This document shows, piece by piece, positions 43,483-53,022 of a stretch of DNA of 64,000 nt (its first letter is position 1; the number at the start of each line of letters is the position of its first letter). The DNA lies in contig NZ_JAOWKY010000002.1 of assembly GCF_025751435.1 (NCBI RefSeq), forward strand, positions 124,001 to 188,000. Direction: 5' to 3'. Position numbers and translations under genes: made by a program. The notes below the pieces were generated by a model. It worked only from the letters and a program-made list of their open reading frames with translations, was not told the DNA's origin and ran no database searches. This DNA comes from Albidovulum marisflavi (lineage in GTDB: Bacteria > Pseudomonadota > Alphaproteobacteria > Rhodobacterales > Rhodobacteraceae).

Positions 43483-44783
43483 GCCTGATCGACAACGGAC
43501 ATCGGATTGCACTGAAAGACCTGGGCAGTCACCGCCAGGCGGCGTGGGAAAGGCAAGGCCGGTACGTCGCGTCAAATTCCGCTTTTTATCAGCGGCTTTG
43601 GCAAGGAAAGGCGCCACCCAAGCGGCTTGAGGACCTGCCGGAACTGCCGTTTTCGGACAAGTCGGATCTGCGTCTGTCGCAGCCTTCACATCCCCCCTTC
43701 GGCGACTATCTGGCTGCACCGCGCGACCGCGTCAGCCGTCTGCACCGCACCTCGGGCACCACAGGCCAGGCAATGAACCTTGCCATGAGCGCACGCGATT
43801 GCGAGATCACCGAGACCGTCGGCGGCCGGGCGCAATCGCTTGCAGGGCTGAGGCCGGGCATGATGGTCGTGCATTGCCTGAACTATCAGATGTGGATGGG
43901 CGGCCTGACAGACCACCTGACGCTGGAACGCACCGGCGCGACGGTCGTGCCCTTCGGAGTTGGCTCAACCGAACTGCTGGTGCGCACGATCCTGGAAACC
44001 GGGATCACTGCGATTTCCTGCACCCCCTCCTACCCTGCGGTCCTTGAACGGGTCGTGGCCGACAGGTTCCCCGGCCTGAAACCCGCCGACCTCGGTCTGC
44101 GGCTGGGGCTCTTCGGCGGCGAACCGGGGCTGGACGACCCCGCCTTCCGCCAGCGCTTCCGCGACACCTGGGGCATGGAGCCGCGCAATTCGAACTACGG
44201 CGTGTCCGACGTTTTCTGCAACTTCGCCGCGCAGTGCGAACACGACACGGCATTGCACTTCGTCGCCCATGATGTCCTGCATGCCGAGGTGATCCATCCC
44301 GACACCGACGCCGTCCGGCAGATCGAACCGGGCGCCGAAGGCGAACTGGTGCTGACGCATCTGGAACGGGACTGCCAGCCGCTGGTCCGCTTCCGTACCG
44401 GCGACATCATCGCCGTCGAGGCAACCGAGACCTGCCGCTGCGGCTGCGCCGGGTTCCGCTTCCGCGTCGTGGGGCGGTCGGACGACATGGTGGTCGTCCG
44501 GGGGCTGAACATGTTCCCGACCATGGTCGCGGCGGTCGTCACGAGCTTTGCCGAATTGTCGGGCGACTACCGCATCGTCCTGGACAGCCCGCCCCCCTAC
44601 GACGCGCTGCCCGTACAGGCGGAACTGGCGAAGGGCCGCGACGATGACGGTGACCTGGCCCGGCGGCTGGAAACGGCATTCAAGACCAAGCTGGGCGCAA
44701 CCGCCCGCGTGACCATCGTTCCCTCGGGCACCTTTCCTGTGACCGAAGGCAAGACCAAACGCGTGATCAGGAGCCACCCATGA
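43479..44783 (+). CDS. AMP-forming CoA ligase, phenylacetate-CoA ligase-like
   Basis: A 434-residue adenylate-forming enzyme of the PaaK type. Features: N-terminal 'YVASNSAFYQRLW', the ATP loop HRTSGTTGQAMN (~91), 'NYGVSDV' adenylation region, a CRCGCAGFRFRVVGRSDDM segment (Cys-rich, common in PaaK-like ligases), and the C-terminal hinge and lysine region (PVTEGKTKRVI). It activates a carboxylic acid, likely aryl, as a CoA thioester. It is coupled by 4-base overlaps to tetR upstream and the enoyl-CoA hydratase downstream. No oxygenase of the phenylacetate pathway is nearby, so phenylacetate itself is doubtful. Confidence 0.86.
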   Translation: MSLIDNGHRIALKDLGSHRQAAWERQGRYVASNSAFYQRLWQGKAPPKRLEDLPELPFSDKSDLRLSQPSHPPFGDYLAAPRDRVSRLHRTSGTTGQAMNLAMSARDCEITETVGGRAQSLAGLRPGMMVVHCLNYQMWMGGLTDHLTLERTGATVVPFGVGSTELLVRTILETGITAISCTPSYPAVLERVVADRFPGLKPADLGLRLGLFGGEPGLDDPAFRQRFRDTWGMEPRNSNYGVSDVFCNFAAQCEHDTALHFVAHDVLHAEVIHPDTDAVRQIEPGAEGELVLTHLERDCQPLVRFRTGDIIAVEATETCRCGCAGFRFRVVGRSDDMVVVRGLNMFPTMVAAVVTSFAELSGDYRIVLDSPPPYDALPVQAELAKGRDDDGDLARRLETAFKTKLGATARVTIVPSGTFPVTEGKTKRVIRSHP

Positions 44784-45541
44784 CCGCTTTCACCTATGAC
44801 ACGATCCTGTCCACCATGACCGGCGAAGGCGTGCGCACCATCGCGTTGAACAGGCCCAGGTCGCTGAACGCGATGAACCGCAGGCTGATCGACGAGGTGG
44901 CGCTGGCCTTCGACGATGCGAACCGCGACCCCGAAACGCGCGCAATCGTCTTTACCGGCGAGGGGCGCGCGTTTTGCGCGGGCGACGACCGGCATGAACA
45001 TGTCCACCCCGAAACCGAAGAGCAGGCGCGCGATCTGGTCGACGCGATCCAACGGGCGACGATGGCGATCGTCTTCGGCGCGAAGCCGGTGGTGGGTGCG
45101 ATCAACGGCTGGGCCGTGGGCGGCGGCTTCGAATGGGCCATCAACTGCGATTTCCCGATCTGGGCCGAAAGCGCCAAGGGGTTCTTCCCCGAAGTGTCGC
45201 TGAACCTGTTCGTGACCGGCGCGGTAACCTCGCTGCTGCCGGGCATCGTCGGCCCGGTCAAGGCGAAGGAGATGCTGTTCCTGGGTCAGCGCTACACCGC
45301 GGCCGACCTGAAGGACTGCGGCGTGGCCTGGAAGGTCGTCCCCGACGCCGATCTGCGCGACGAGGCGGGCAAGGTCGCGGCGCAGCTTGCGGCGCTTCCC
45401 ACACTCTCGGTCCGGGCGATGAAGCGCGTCCTGAACCAGGCGACGGCGGGCGGCCTTCAGCGGGCGCTGGAGCTTGAGACCGACGCGACTGTCGCGGGTT
45501 TTCTTGACCCGGAAACGACGCGCCTTCTGCAGACGTTCTGA
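44780..45541 (+). CDS. Enoyl-CoA hydratase/isomerase family protein
   Basis: A 253-residue crotonase-fold protein. N-terminal VRTIALNRPRSLNAMNRRL, CoA-binding/oxyanion segment RAFCAGDDRHEHVHP (~63) and the second oxyanion loop GWAVGGGFEWAINCDF (~107). In the catalytic region 'FFPEVSLNLFVTGAVTSLLP' one Glu is kept (PEV) and the other position is occupied by different residues, so hydratase, isomerase or hydrolase activity cannot be told apart. Its ATG overlaps the CoA ligase stop (ATGA); it likely acts on that ligase's CoA ester. Confidence 0.86.
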   Translation: MTAFTYDTILSTMTGEGVRTIALNRPRSLNAMNRRLIDEVALAFDDANRDPETRAIVFTGEGRAFCAGDDRHEHVHPETEEQARDLVDAIQRATMAIVFGAKPVVGAINGWAVGGGFEWAINCDFPIWAESAKGFFPEVSLNLFVTGAVTSLLPGIVGPVKAKEMLFLGQRYTAADLKDCGVAWKVVPDADLRDEAGKVAAQLAALPTLSVRAMKRVLNQATAGGLQRALELETDATVAGFLDPETTRLLQTF

Positions 45542-45560
45542 AGCGGTGGACAGCGGTCGC

Positions 45561-46769
45561 CTACGCCCGATCGCGCAAGAAGGACCGGATGTGGCCCCGC
45601 AGTTCGGCTGCGTTCCTGTCCTGGTCGTGCCATTGTTCGACCCGCACGCGGCCGGCCCGCCCCATTTCGGACAGCGCCTGCGGCTCGGCCGAAAGCAGCT
45701 GTTCAAGGCAGTCCTGCAAGCTGCTCGGATCCCCCGGCTCGGCGAGCCATCCGCAAGTTGCATCCACCAGCTCCGGGATACCGTTGATCCGGGTTGTCAG
45801 GACAGGTCGCCCCAAAGCGAAGCTTTCCATGATCACGATCGGCAGGCCTTCGGCCAGGCTGGGCAGAACCAGCGCGCGCGCATTCGTCAGCGCCTCGGCC
45901 ACTTCGGGGTTCTTCTTCCAGCCTGCCAGCACGACATTTTCCCCCAGGTCCAGCCTGGCGATCCGCTCTTCGATCGCTGACCTCAGTTCCCCGTCACCGA
46001 TCAGCACCAGCCGGGCCCGCGGGAATTTTCCCACCACGCCCGCAAAGGCCTCGACCAGCAAGACCTGCGCCTTTGCCTTGCAAAGCCGCCCGACGCAAAC
46101 CAGTGTATGGCTGTCCGGAACGTCGCTGGGCCGAGGGAAGTCACGCAGGTCCAGCCCGCAGCGCACGATCCGGATCTTGCCCTCGTATTGGCGCCGGGTG
46201 AACTCGTTCACCACGGATAGGCAGTAGTTGCTGATCGCGGCGACAAAGGTCGCGTGCCGGACCTTCAGGGCCAGCGAATTTTCCCGCATCTCCCACAGTT
46301 CGTCCGGTCCGTGTATCGTCAAGCTGTAGCTCGGCCCGCCCATGAGATGGGACAAAAGCGCGACGGTGGCGGAGTTCGTGGAAAAATGCGTGTGCAGATG
46401 GTCGATCCGACGGCGCGTCGCCTCCTGTTTCAGGGCGGCGGCCTCGATGAAATAGGCGATGTGCTTCAAGCGCTTGCCGCGCGCGCGCGCGGCCATCGCT
46501 ACGGCGGCGGCAAGCGCCCTGGACGTCCGCAAGGGATGCCGGATGGATTGGGACAGGACCGAGCGAAGGATGTGCAAGGGAGCCTGTTCCAGCAGGTAGA
46601 AGGTCTTTTTCGCGTCGTCTGAGTCCCGCGGGTCGACAAGCGGCTGATCCCATCGGCGGATGGCGAACCTGTCGATCGTGATCCCCGACCGTTCATGCGC
46701 CTCGATCTCTCGGCGGATGAAGGTCGTGCTGGTCATCGGATAGGCGTTGAGGAAATAGCCGAGTTTCAT
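45561..46769 (-). CDS. Family 4 glycosyltransferase (WcaL/AmsK-like)
   Basis: A 402-residue GT-B fold glycosyltransferase. It begins MKLGYFLNAYPMTSTTFIRR, the colanic-acid type (WcaL) start, and the donor domain has VCVGRLCKAKAQVLLVEAF (~225) and the retaining-GT4 E-x7-E motif in SLAEGLPIVIMESFALGRPV (~308). No signal or membrane helix is evident; it acts on the cytoplasmic side. Start ATG 46769 overlaps the stop of the Gfo/Idh gene upstream, so the two are coupled. Sugar donor and acceptor are unknown. Confidence 0.88.
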   Translation of the reverse strand: MKLGYFLNAYPMTSTTFIRREIEAHERSGITIDRFAIRRWDQPLVDPRDSDDAKKTFYLLEQAPLHILRSVLSQSIRHPLRTSRALAAAVAMAARARGKRLKHIAYFIEAAALKQEATRRRIDHLHTHFSTNSATVALLSHLMGGPSYSLTIHGPDELWEMRENSLALKVRHATFVAAISNYCLSVVNEFTRRQYEGKIRIVRCGLDLRDFPRPSDVPDSHTLVCVGRLCKAKAQVLLVEAFAGVVGKFPRARLVLIGDGELRSAIEERIARLDLGENVVLAGWKKNPEVAEALTNARALVLPSLAEGLPIVIMESFALGRPVLTTRINGIPELVDATCGWLAEPGDPSSLQDCLEQLLSAEPQALSEMGRAGRVRVEQWHDQDRNAAELRGHIRSFLRDRA

Positions 46770-47833
46770 TCCAGCGCGCCATCCCCGCCTGTGCACTCCG
46801 CCACCTGCCGTGCGGCTTGCGTGAGGTCGGCGATGCTCTGACTCAAGGCGTGTGGGACAAGATCGCTTTCCGCCTTTCCGGACTCGACTGCCCGCATGAA
46901 CTCGATCAGGATCGGGCAGAAGCGCGACGCGCCATAGCCCATGAACCGCCCGCCCGCAGGCGCCCTTGCCTTGATCGCGCGCAACAGGGACATGGACCGA
47001 AGCCGGGCCTTCAGGCCCCCGCCCTCCCCATGCCCCGCGATCGGCGCCGAACGGTCGGCGGCTTTCCAGGAAAGCACCTCGCAGGCAAGCGATCCCGGCC
47101 CCACGCCTGCCAACCCCTGCCCGGTCGCGACGTCAAGACGGTTGGGTCCAAGCCGGTCGAACGACAGCGTGATGAAGGACGTGCCCCCCTCTTCGTGCGT
47201 CAGCCTCAGGTCCGCAGAGGTATCAAGCCCATCCGCCCGCCGCGTGACATGCGCCTGCTGGTGCCGCACGGGCCCGTTCACGCTGATCGCCGCCGCGTAA
47301 CCGTACACCGCGCGATCCAGCAGAACGCCGCCCTGCCGCGGGCTGAAGTAGTGGGCATCTTCCGCGGCGATGAGGGGCATCGAAAAGTCGAAGAAAAGCT
47401 GTGTTCCAACACCCAATCCGCCTTTCTCGCGCACCAGATCGCGCAGCGCGCGATAGGCGGGCAGCGCGAGCGTCCAGATCGCCTCCATCACCAGCACGCC
47501 TTCGCCCTGCGCCCTTGACAGGACGTCGCGGCAGGCCGAGGCCGATGGCGCAAGGGGCTTTTCGCAAAGAACCGGGACCTTTCTTGAGATCGCGCCATTC
47601 AGGCAGCTTGCATGGCTGTCCGGGGGCGTCGCGACATAGACGGCGTCGACGGCGCGCAAAAACGCATCCATGTCCTGCTCCGCCTGAGCCTTGGGCGCGA
47701 ACCGGTCGCAAAATTCGCGGGCGCGGTCAGCGCTTCGCGACAGAACCGCCGATACCTCCAGACCCGGAACATGCGTCGCCGCGCGCGCCACCTCGGACGC
47801 CATCCTTCCGGTTCCGACAATTCCAAGACGCAT
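46766..47833 (-). CDS. Gfo/Idh/MocA family oxidoreductase
   Basis: A 355-residue NAD(P)-dependent oxidoreductase. Rossmann start MRLGIVGTGRMASEVARAA, with the EKP motif in VPVLCEKPLAPSASACRDVL (~91). The C-terminal half is the usual mixed beta-sheet, with 'FFDFSMPLIAAEDAHYF' and 'GGVLLDRAVYGYAAAI' near the expected catalytic H/D positions. It is followed, with a 4-base overlap, by the GT4 gene, and preceded by a second Gfo/Idh gene. Probably modifies a nucleotide sugar or free sugar used in glycan assembly; this is inference from context. Confidence 0.85.
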   Translation of the reverse strand: MRLGIVGTGRMASEVARAATHVPGLEVSAVLSRSADRAREFCDRFAPKAQAEQDMDAFLRAVDAVYVATPPDSHASCLNGAISRKVPVLCEKPLAPSASACRDVLSRAQGEGVLVMEAIWTLALPAYRALRDLVREKGGLGVGTQLFFDFSMPLIAAEDAHYFSPRQGGVLLDRAVYGYAAAISVNGPVRHQQAHVTRRADGLDTSADLRLTHEEGGTSFITLSFDRLGPNRLDVATGQGLAGVGPGSLACEVLSWKAADRSAPIAGHGEGGGLKARLRSMSLLRAIKARAPAGGRFMGYGASRFCPILIEFMRAVESGKAESDLVPHALSQSIADLTQAARQVAECTGGDGALE

Positions 47834-47856
47834 TCGCCGTCATCTCCTCGCTGGGC

Positions 47857-49056
47857 TTATCGCAGGCTGCCGGCCCATTCCATGGCAGGCACTGGATCAC
47901 ACGCGGTCTGCATGAGGTAGGTTTCGCTGGCTTCCCCCGCATTCTGCAAATGCAGCGCAGCCTCGGTCACGTGCAGCGCCATCTGGTCGGCGCACCGGTT
48001 CACGCCGCCCTGCGACAAGTGCCTGAACATTTCCTCCGGCCCCAGAAGGAAATCCATCGAGGCTGCCCCGCGCCTCTTGGCGCGGCGCCCGGCAGGCCCC
48101 TGTGCCAGCCGCAACCGACGGGGAATGGGCGATTCAAGCAGGCGCCGCCGCACCACGAAGCGCCGGCGGAAATGCACCTTGGCGTTGTTGTCCCAGGTAT
48201 CCCTGACCTCAAGCGTGCCCCTGTCCCCCGTCAGGAGCACCCTGTGGTCATGTGGGGCGACGATGGTGCAGGTCAGGCGGACGATCGGGCCCGAGCGGAA
48301 TTTCAGGATGCCGATCGAGGTGTCCGGCACCCGGCATTCGGGCTCCAGCCCCTTGTCGACGGTCGCCGCCGAGAAGGCGGTGATCGAGTGGATCGAGCCG
48401 AACATGGCGACCAGCCAGGTCAGGACATAGCCTGCATGCTCAAGCGTGCAGCCCGTCTGCATCTCGTTTTCATAGGGCCAAGGCGCGCCGCTTTCGCTTA
48501 GCCACTTCTGGTGCGGGGCTTGCGGGATGAAGCCGTCATCCAGCTCTGCATAGACCAGGCGGACCGGGCCGCAGGTCCCCGTCCTCGTGGCTGTCGCCAA
48601 CGTCTGCGCCGCCTCGGACAGATGGCTGCACGGCGCCCCGCCCAGCAACTTTCCGGTGCGCCGGGCCAGATCCACCAGTTCCCTTGCCTGACCAAGCTCC
48701 ATCGCGAGCGGCTTTTCGGAATAGACATGGTGGTCCGCCTCAAGGCAGGCCCTGGTGACGTCGTGGTGTGCGGCCGGGTTCGTCAGGTTCAGCACGATGC
48801 CACCCTTCGGCAAGGCGCGCAGCAGGTCACTCAAGGACGCGAAAGGCGTCAGGTTCCAATAGTTGCAGAAGGCAGCCAGCCGGTCCTGCCGGATGTCGAA
48901 CGCGCCCGCCACCTGGATATCGGGATGCAGGTCGCGGGACCGCATGTAGAGATCGGCGACATATCCGGTCCCGACAATCGCCACCACTTTGCGGGCAGAT
49001 TCCAACGGCACGCACCCTCGCACACATTTTCGGACGGATGGAGGCAGAGTAAGCAT
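47857..49056 (-). CDS. Gfo/Idh/MocA family oxidoreductase (second, diverged)
   Basis: A 399-residue protein. The Rossmann motif is preceded by ~20 extra residues (VVAIVGTGYVADLYMRSRDL at ~24), so true translation could start at an internal GTG. EKP motif: HHVYSEKPLAMELGQ (~113). It has an unusual Arg-rich insert (RRRFVVRRRLLESPIPRRLRL, first 20 residues quoted from ~297) not typical for the family. The dehydrogenase is 23 bases upstream of the other Gfo/Idh gene. Relatives with such inserts occur in polysaccharide clusters. Substrate unknown. Confidence 0.8.
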   Translation of the reverse strand: MLTLPPSVRKCVRGCVPLESARKVVAIVGTGYVADLYMRSRDLHPDIQVAGAFDIRQDRLAAFCNYWNLTPFASLSDLLRALPKGGIVLNLTNPAAHHDVTRACLEADHHVYSEKPLAMELGQARELVDLARRTGKLLGGAPCSHLSEAAQTLATATRTGTCGPVRLVYAELDDGFIPQAPHQKWLSESGAPWPYENEMQTGCTLEHAGYVLTWLVAMFGSIHSITAFSAATVDKGLEPECRVPDTSIGILKFRSGPIVRLTCTIVAPHDHRVLLTGDRGTLEVRDTWDNNAKVHFRRRFVVRRRLLESPIPRRLRLAQGPAGRRAKRRGAASMDFLLGPEEMFRHLSQGGVNRCADQMALHVTEAALHLQNAGEASETYLMQTACDPVPAMEWAGSLR

Positions 49057-49310
49057 CTTGCCGGTTTCGACACAATCCCCTGGCCCGGTTCCGATCTGCC
49101 CGGACGGCAGCCTGCCGATCCGGACACGCCCAAGACCGACGCGAAGTCCTTGAATCGTGGGATTTCAGGTGGATGGCAGGCGGTAACAGCGACCGCGAAG
49201 CGCGAATGGGAAAGGCCGCCAGCCAAGCTGGAACCGGGCAAAATGGCCGGACATCGCCGTCTTTGTTTCGCAATCAGGGACAGCCGCGGAAGACTCGGCG
49301 CGGCGACCGG

Positions 49311-50921
49311 CTATGCGCGGTGATCCTGGATGATCATGGCCGCGCCCTTCTCGGCAATTACCATGGTCGGTGCGTTCGTGTTGCCCGAGGTGATGCGCGG
49401 CATGACCGAGGCGTCGATCACACGCAACGCCTCTACGCCGCGCACCCTCAGGCGCGGGTCCACGACCGCGTCCTCCGCCGGGCCCATGGCGCAGGTGCTC
49501 ACCGGATGAAAGATGGTCGACGCATGCTGCATCGCTGCGACCACGAGTTGCTCGTCGCCGGTCAGTTCGGCGCCGGGCCGTACCTCTTCGGGCGCGTGGG
49601 GCTGAAGCGCCCTTGCCTGCATCAGGCGCCGCGTCAGCTTCAGCGCCGAAACCATCTTTTGCCGGTCCTCCGGCGCGGACAGGTAATTCGGATCAATTGC
49701 CGGGGCCGCCATCGCGTCGGCTGACGTCGCATGCACCGACCCGCGACTTGCGGGACGAAGATTGCAGACGCTGGCGGTGATCGCAGGAAAGGCGTCCAGA
49801 GCGCCACCGAACTTCTCGAGCGACAGAGGCTGGAAGTGGTACTGCAGATCGGCCGAGGCGACCTCCGGGCCAGAGCGGACGAAGGCCCCCAACTGGCTCG
49901 GCGCCATCGACAGGGGACCGGTTCGGCGCAGCGCATATTCGATCCCGATCCGCGCCTTGCCCACAAGGCTGCCGGCAAGCGTGTTCAGGGTCTTCGCGTT
50001 GCGGACACGGAATACCGGGCGCATCTGCAGGTGATCCTGAAGGTTTTCCCCGACGGCCCGTCTGTCCGCGACGACGGCGATGCCGAGCGAGGCCAGACGT
50101 TCGGCCTGGCCTATGCCCGAAAGCTCGAGCAAATGAGGCGACCCGATCGCACCGCTTGACAGGATGACCTCGGCACGAGCGGGAATAATCCTGTGTTCCC
50201 CGCCGAACCGCACCTCGACCCCTGTCGCGCAGCGCCCCTCGAAAACAACGCGCAACACATGCGCCTGCGTCAGGATGCGCAGGTTCGGCCGTTTTCGGGC
50301 GGGCTTCAGAAACGCGCTCGCGGCGCTGACGCGGAGACCCTTGTTCTGCGTCACGTCGAAATACCCGACACCTTCATTGTCGCCGCGATTGAAATCCCGC
50401 GTCAGGGGGATACCATTTTCGACCAGCGCCGCCCGGATGGCGTCGAGGATGTCCCACCGGAGGCGCTGCCTGCGGATCGGCACCTCTCCGCCCACACCAT
50501 GCATATCGTCTTCGCCGGCGTAGTGATCCTCATGCCTGCGGAAAAGCGGCAGAAGGTCGTCCCACCCCCAGCCGGTGTTTCCCATCTGCGCCCAGCCGTC
50601 GTAGTCGAGCGCCTGACCGCGGATGTAGATCATGCCGTTGATCGAGGAACAGCCGCCCAGGCCTTTGCCGCGGGCGTAGCCCATGCTTCGGTTGTTCAGG
50701 TCGGCAACCGGTGCGGTCTGGAAACACCAGTCGGTACGTGGGTTTCCGATGCAATACAGATATCCTGCCGGAACGTGAATCCAGGGATAGGTGTCGCGTT
50801 TGCCGGCCTCGATCAGCAGGACACGGTTGCGACTGTTTTCGGACAGGCGGTTCGCAAGCAGACAGCCGGCGGTTCCCGCCCCGACGATGATGAAGTCAAA
50901 CTCTCCGACATCCGTGTTCAT
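49311..50921 (-). CDS. GMC-family FAD oxidoreductase (choline/alcohol dehydrogenase-like)
   Basis: A 536-residue flavoprotein. FAD motif [19 protein letters not shown] (~10), GMC signature 1 [18 protein letters not shown] (~85), signature 2 around [20 protein letters not shown] (~254), and active-site residues in [11 protein letters not shown] (~467) and [10 protein letters not shown] (~514). No signal peptide. Oxidises an alcohol to an aldehyde with a quinone or dye acceptor. It resembles choline dehydrogenase (BetA) and other alcohol dehydrogenases, but no betB or betI accompanies it. It is followed upstream (47 bases) by the quinone-oxidoreductase gene. Confidence 0.88.
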   Translation of the reverse strand: MNTDVGEFDFIIVGAGTAGCLLANRLSENSRNRVLLIEAGKRDTYPWIHVPAGYLYCIGNPRTDWCFQTAPVADLNNRSMGYARGKGLGGCSSINGMIYIRGQALDYDGWAQMGNTGWGWDDLLPLFRRHEDHYAGEDDMHGVGGEVPIRRQRLRWDILDAIRAALVENGIPLTRDFNRGDNEGVGYFDVTQNKGLRVSAASAFLKPARKRPNLRILTQAHVLRVVFEGRCATGVEVRFGGEHRIIPARAEVILSSGAIGSPHLLELSGIGQAERLASLGIAVVADRRAVGENLQDHLQMRPVFRVRNAKTLNTLAGSLVGKARIGIEYALRRTGPLSMAPSQLGAFVRSGPEVASADLQYHFQPLSLEKFGGALDAFPAITASVCNLRPASRGSVHATSADAMAAPAIDPNYLSAPEDRQKMVSALKLTRRLMQARALQPHAPEEVRPGAELTGDEQLVVAAMQHASTIFHPVSTCAMGPAEDAVVDPRLRVRGVEALRVIDASVMPRITSGNTNAPTMVIAEKGAAMIIQDHRA

Positions 50922-50968
50922 GACACTCCCGGTTGCTGGACAGGGTTTCCGGCGGCGCGTCCCCTGTC

Positions 50969-51958
50969 TCAGGGCAGCAGGATGACCGAGCCCGTCGTGC
51001 GGCGCCCCTCCATGTCCGCCTGCGCCCTGGGCGCATCGCCAAGCGCATAGGTCGTCACCTCGGGTGCCGCTATGAAGCCGTTGCCGATCGCGTCGAAGAG
51101 GTTGGCCGCGGCAGCCTCATACTCCGAGCGGTCGGCGGTGTAGTGCGCGATCGAGGGCCGCGTCACGAACAGCGATCCCTTCGCGCCGAGGTCCGCGACC
51201 TTCAGCGGCGGGACGGGGCCCGATGCCTCGCCAAAGCTGACAAGCGTGCCGCGCGGGCGCAGGCAGTCGAGCGAACCGGCGAAGGTATCGGCACCCACCG
51301 CGTCGAAGACCGCGCGAACGCCCCTGCCTTCGGTGATTTCCCGCACGCGGTCGCGGAAATCCTCTTCCCGGTAGTTGATGACATGGGCGCAGCCCTTGGA
51401 CCTCGCGATCTCTGCCTTGTCGGCGGATCCAACGGTTCCAATCACTGTCACACCCTTGTGGCGAAGCCACTGCGCCGCGATCGACCCCACGCCGCCCGCC
51501 GCAGCGTGCCAAAGCACCGTGTCGCCCCCTGAAAGGGGCACGCAGCGATTGATCAGATACTCGACGGTCAGGCCCTTGAAGATCAACGCGGCGACGATTT
51601 CGGACGTCAGGGCATCGGGCACCTTGAGGGCGCGGACCGCCGGTATGTTGCGCGCCGTCGCATAGGCGCCGGGCGGCCCCCCGACATAGGCCACGCGGTC
51701 GCCGACCGAGACATTGCCCACGCCAGAGCCCACCGCCGTGACGACGCCGACGCCCTCGACACCCAGCCCGGCCGGCAGGGACAACGGCGGCGCGTAGATG
51801 CCCTTCCTGTGGTATATGTCGATGTAATTGAGGCCGATCGCTTCGTGACGAAGCTGAACCTCGCCTGCGGCGGGATCGGGAAGGTCGACCTCCCGCCAAG
51901 CCAGAACCGAGGTGCCACCATACTCGGAAAAACGGAATGCGGATGCCGACTGAACCAT
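50969..51958 (-). CDS. Zinc-independent MDR family quinone oxidoreductase
   Basis: A 329-residue NADPH:quinone reductase-like enzyme (Qor group of the medium-chain dehydrogenases). ATG 51958 is chosen for the AGGTGAGGT ribosome site; an upstream ATG at 51988 is possible. '[15 protein letters not shown]' (~42) and the NADPH motif [18 protein letters not shown] (~140) are typical; the zinc-binding cysteines are absent. It probably reduces quinones or enones. It is transcribed with the GMC gene downstream and lies after the LysR gene on the same strand. Confidence 0.9.
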   Translation of the reverse strand: MVQSASAFRFSEYGGTSVLAWREVDLPDPAAGEVQLRHEAIGLNYIDIYHRKGIYAPPLSLPAGLGVEGVGVVTAVGSGVGNVSVGDRVAYVGGPPGAYATARNIPAVRALKVPDALTSEIVAALIFKGLTVEYLINRCVPLSGGDTVLWHAAAGGVGSIAAQWLRHKGVTVIGTVGSADKAEIARSKGCAHVINYREEDFRDRVREITEGRGVRAVFDAVGADTFAGSLDCLRPRGTLVSFGEASGPVPPLKVADLGAKGSLFVTRPSIAHYTADRSEYEAAAANLFDAIGNGFIAAPEVTTYALGDAPRAQADMEGRRTTGSVILLP

Positions 51959-52066
51959 CTGTGACCTCACCTGCCAATCGCGGGTCATTGTGACGATCTC
52001 ATCGCGGAATTCGAGTGCTGAATTGCGGTCAGACGGGAAAATCGGCGCCGCCTCCCTGCGCGGCTG

Positions 52067-52933
52067 TCAGAGCAACGTGTTCCAGAATTCCAGCGCTGCC
52101 GGGCCAAGCTTGCGATCCGAACTGCAGATCATGCGCAGCTCGCGCAGGGTTTTGGGATCCGCAGGACTGACAAAGCCGGTTCCGCCGCCGATGATGGGAA
52201 CCGCGCCTTCGGGCAGGATCGTGGCGCCCAAGCCCTCCCGCACGAAGGACAGCAGCGCCGTGGTGTTGCGCGCCTCGAGGTTGCAGCCGTCCAGAAGCCC
52301 CGCGATGTCATCATGGGCGACCATCGCGCACAGCGGGTTCGCGATAAGCGGCTCCAGCCGCATCAGCGACCACGATGCCGGCCCCTCGGACTCCGCAAGA
52401 GCGCGGGCGATGCGGCCGCCTTCGCGATAGACGATTCCCAGACAGTCGGACGCGATCGTCACGCCCTCCCCCGGTTCGTCGACCGAGGCGGTCAGGATGC
52501 CGATATCCGCCTGGTCGAAGCGGATGCGCTGCCGGACGGAGTCGCTGTCGAGATCGCTGATTTCAAGACGGACCTCGGGATGCGATTCCCTGAAGCGCGC
52601 GATGGCGCCGGGCAGCAGCGTCGCGATCACCGAGGGCACGGCGGCGATGCGCACGGTACCCGCGATCGACGTCGTAAGCCGCCGGATCGTTCCGGTGCTG
52701 CTGTCGAATACGTCGGTTGCGCGCACGGCCTCGGCCAGGATCAGCTCACCCAGCTTGGTCAGCCGGTTCTTGCGGTCGGTCTCGAACAGCGGCGCACCGA
52801 TGTTGGCCTCAAGTTGCGCGAGGGTCATCGAGACTGCGGACGGTGTCCGCCCAAGCACCCCCGCCGCCTCGGCCAGCGACCCCTGCTCGGCTACGACGCG
52901 GAAGGCGCGCAGCATTTCCAGCTTGATCGCCAA
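52067..52933 (-). CDS. LysR-family regulator of the amine-catabolic operon
   Basis: A 288-residue LysR protein. The winged helix spans ~1-60 (LEMLRAFRVVAEQGSLAEAA, RTPSAVSMTLAQLEANIGAP). The effector domain starts AGTVRIAAVPSVIATLLPG. It is divergent from the aldehyde dehydrogenase gene across 89 bases that contain two near-identical operators. The first operator abuts its own start codon, which predicts autorepression. It likely activates 53023-60541 with the pathway substrate as co-inducer. Confidence 0.88.
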   Translation of the reverse strand: MAIKLEMLRAFRVVAEQGSLAEAAGVLGRTPSAVSMTLAQLEANIGAPLFETDRKNRLTKLGELILAEAVRATDVFDSSTGTIRRLTTSIAGTVRIAAVPSVIATLLPGAIARFRESHPEVRLEISDLDSDSVRQRIRFDQADIGILTASVDEPGEGVTIASDCLGIVYREGGRIARALAESEGPASWSLMRLEPLIANPLCAMVAHDDIAGLLDGCNLEARNTTALLSFVREGLGATILPEGAVPIIGGGTGFVSPADPKTLRELRMICSSDRKLGPAALEFWNTLL

Positions 52934-52979
52934 TTCAGATTTCCTGAAGGATTGTTAAGTTATTTCAGATTGCCTGAAG
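52934..52979. promoter_or_regulatory. Tandem LysR operators between lysR and aldehyde dehydrogenase gene
   Basis: TTCAGATTTCCTGAAG (52934-52949) and TTCAGATTGCCTGAAG (52964-52979) match at 15 of 16 bases and start 30 bases apart. Each is a perfect inverted repeat TTCAG-N5-CTGAA containing T-N11-A. The first begins at the base next to the LysR start codon. Confidence 0.8.
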
Positions 52980-53022
52980 CAACGTGCTGTGTCTAGGGTC
53001 CCCGAAATCACAGGAGCGCGAC

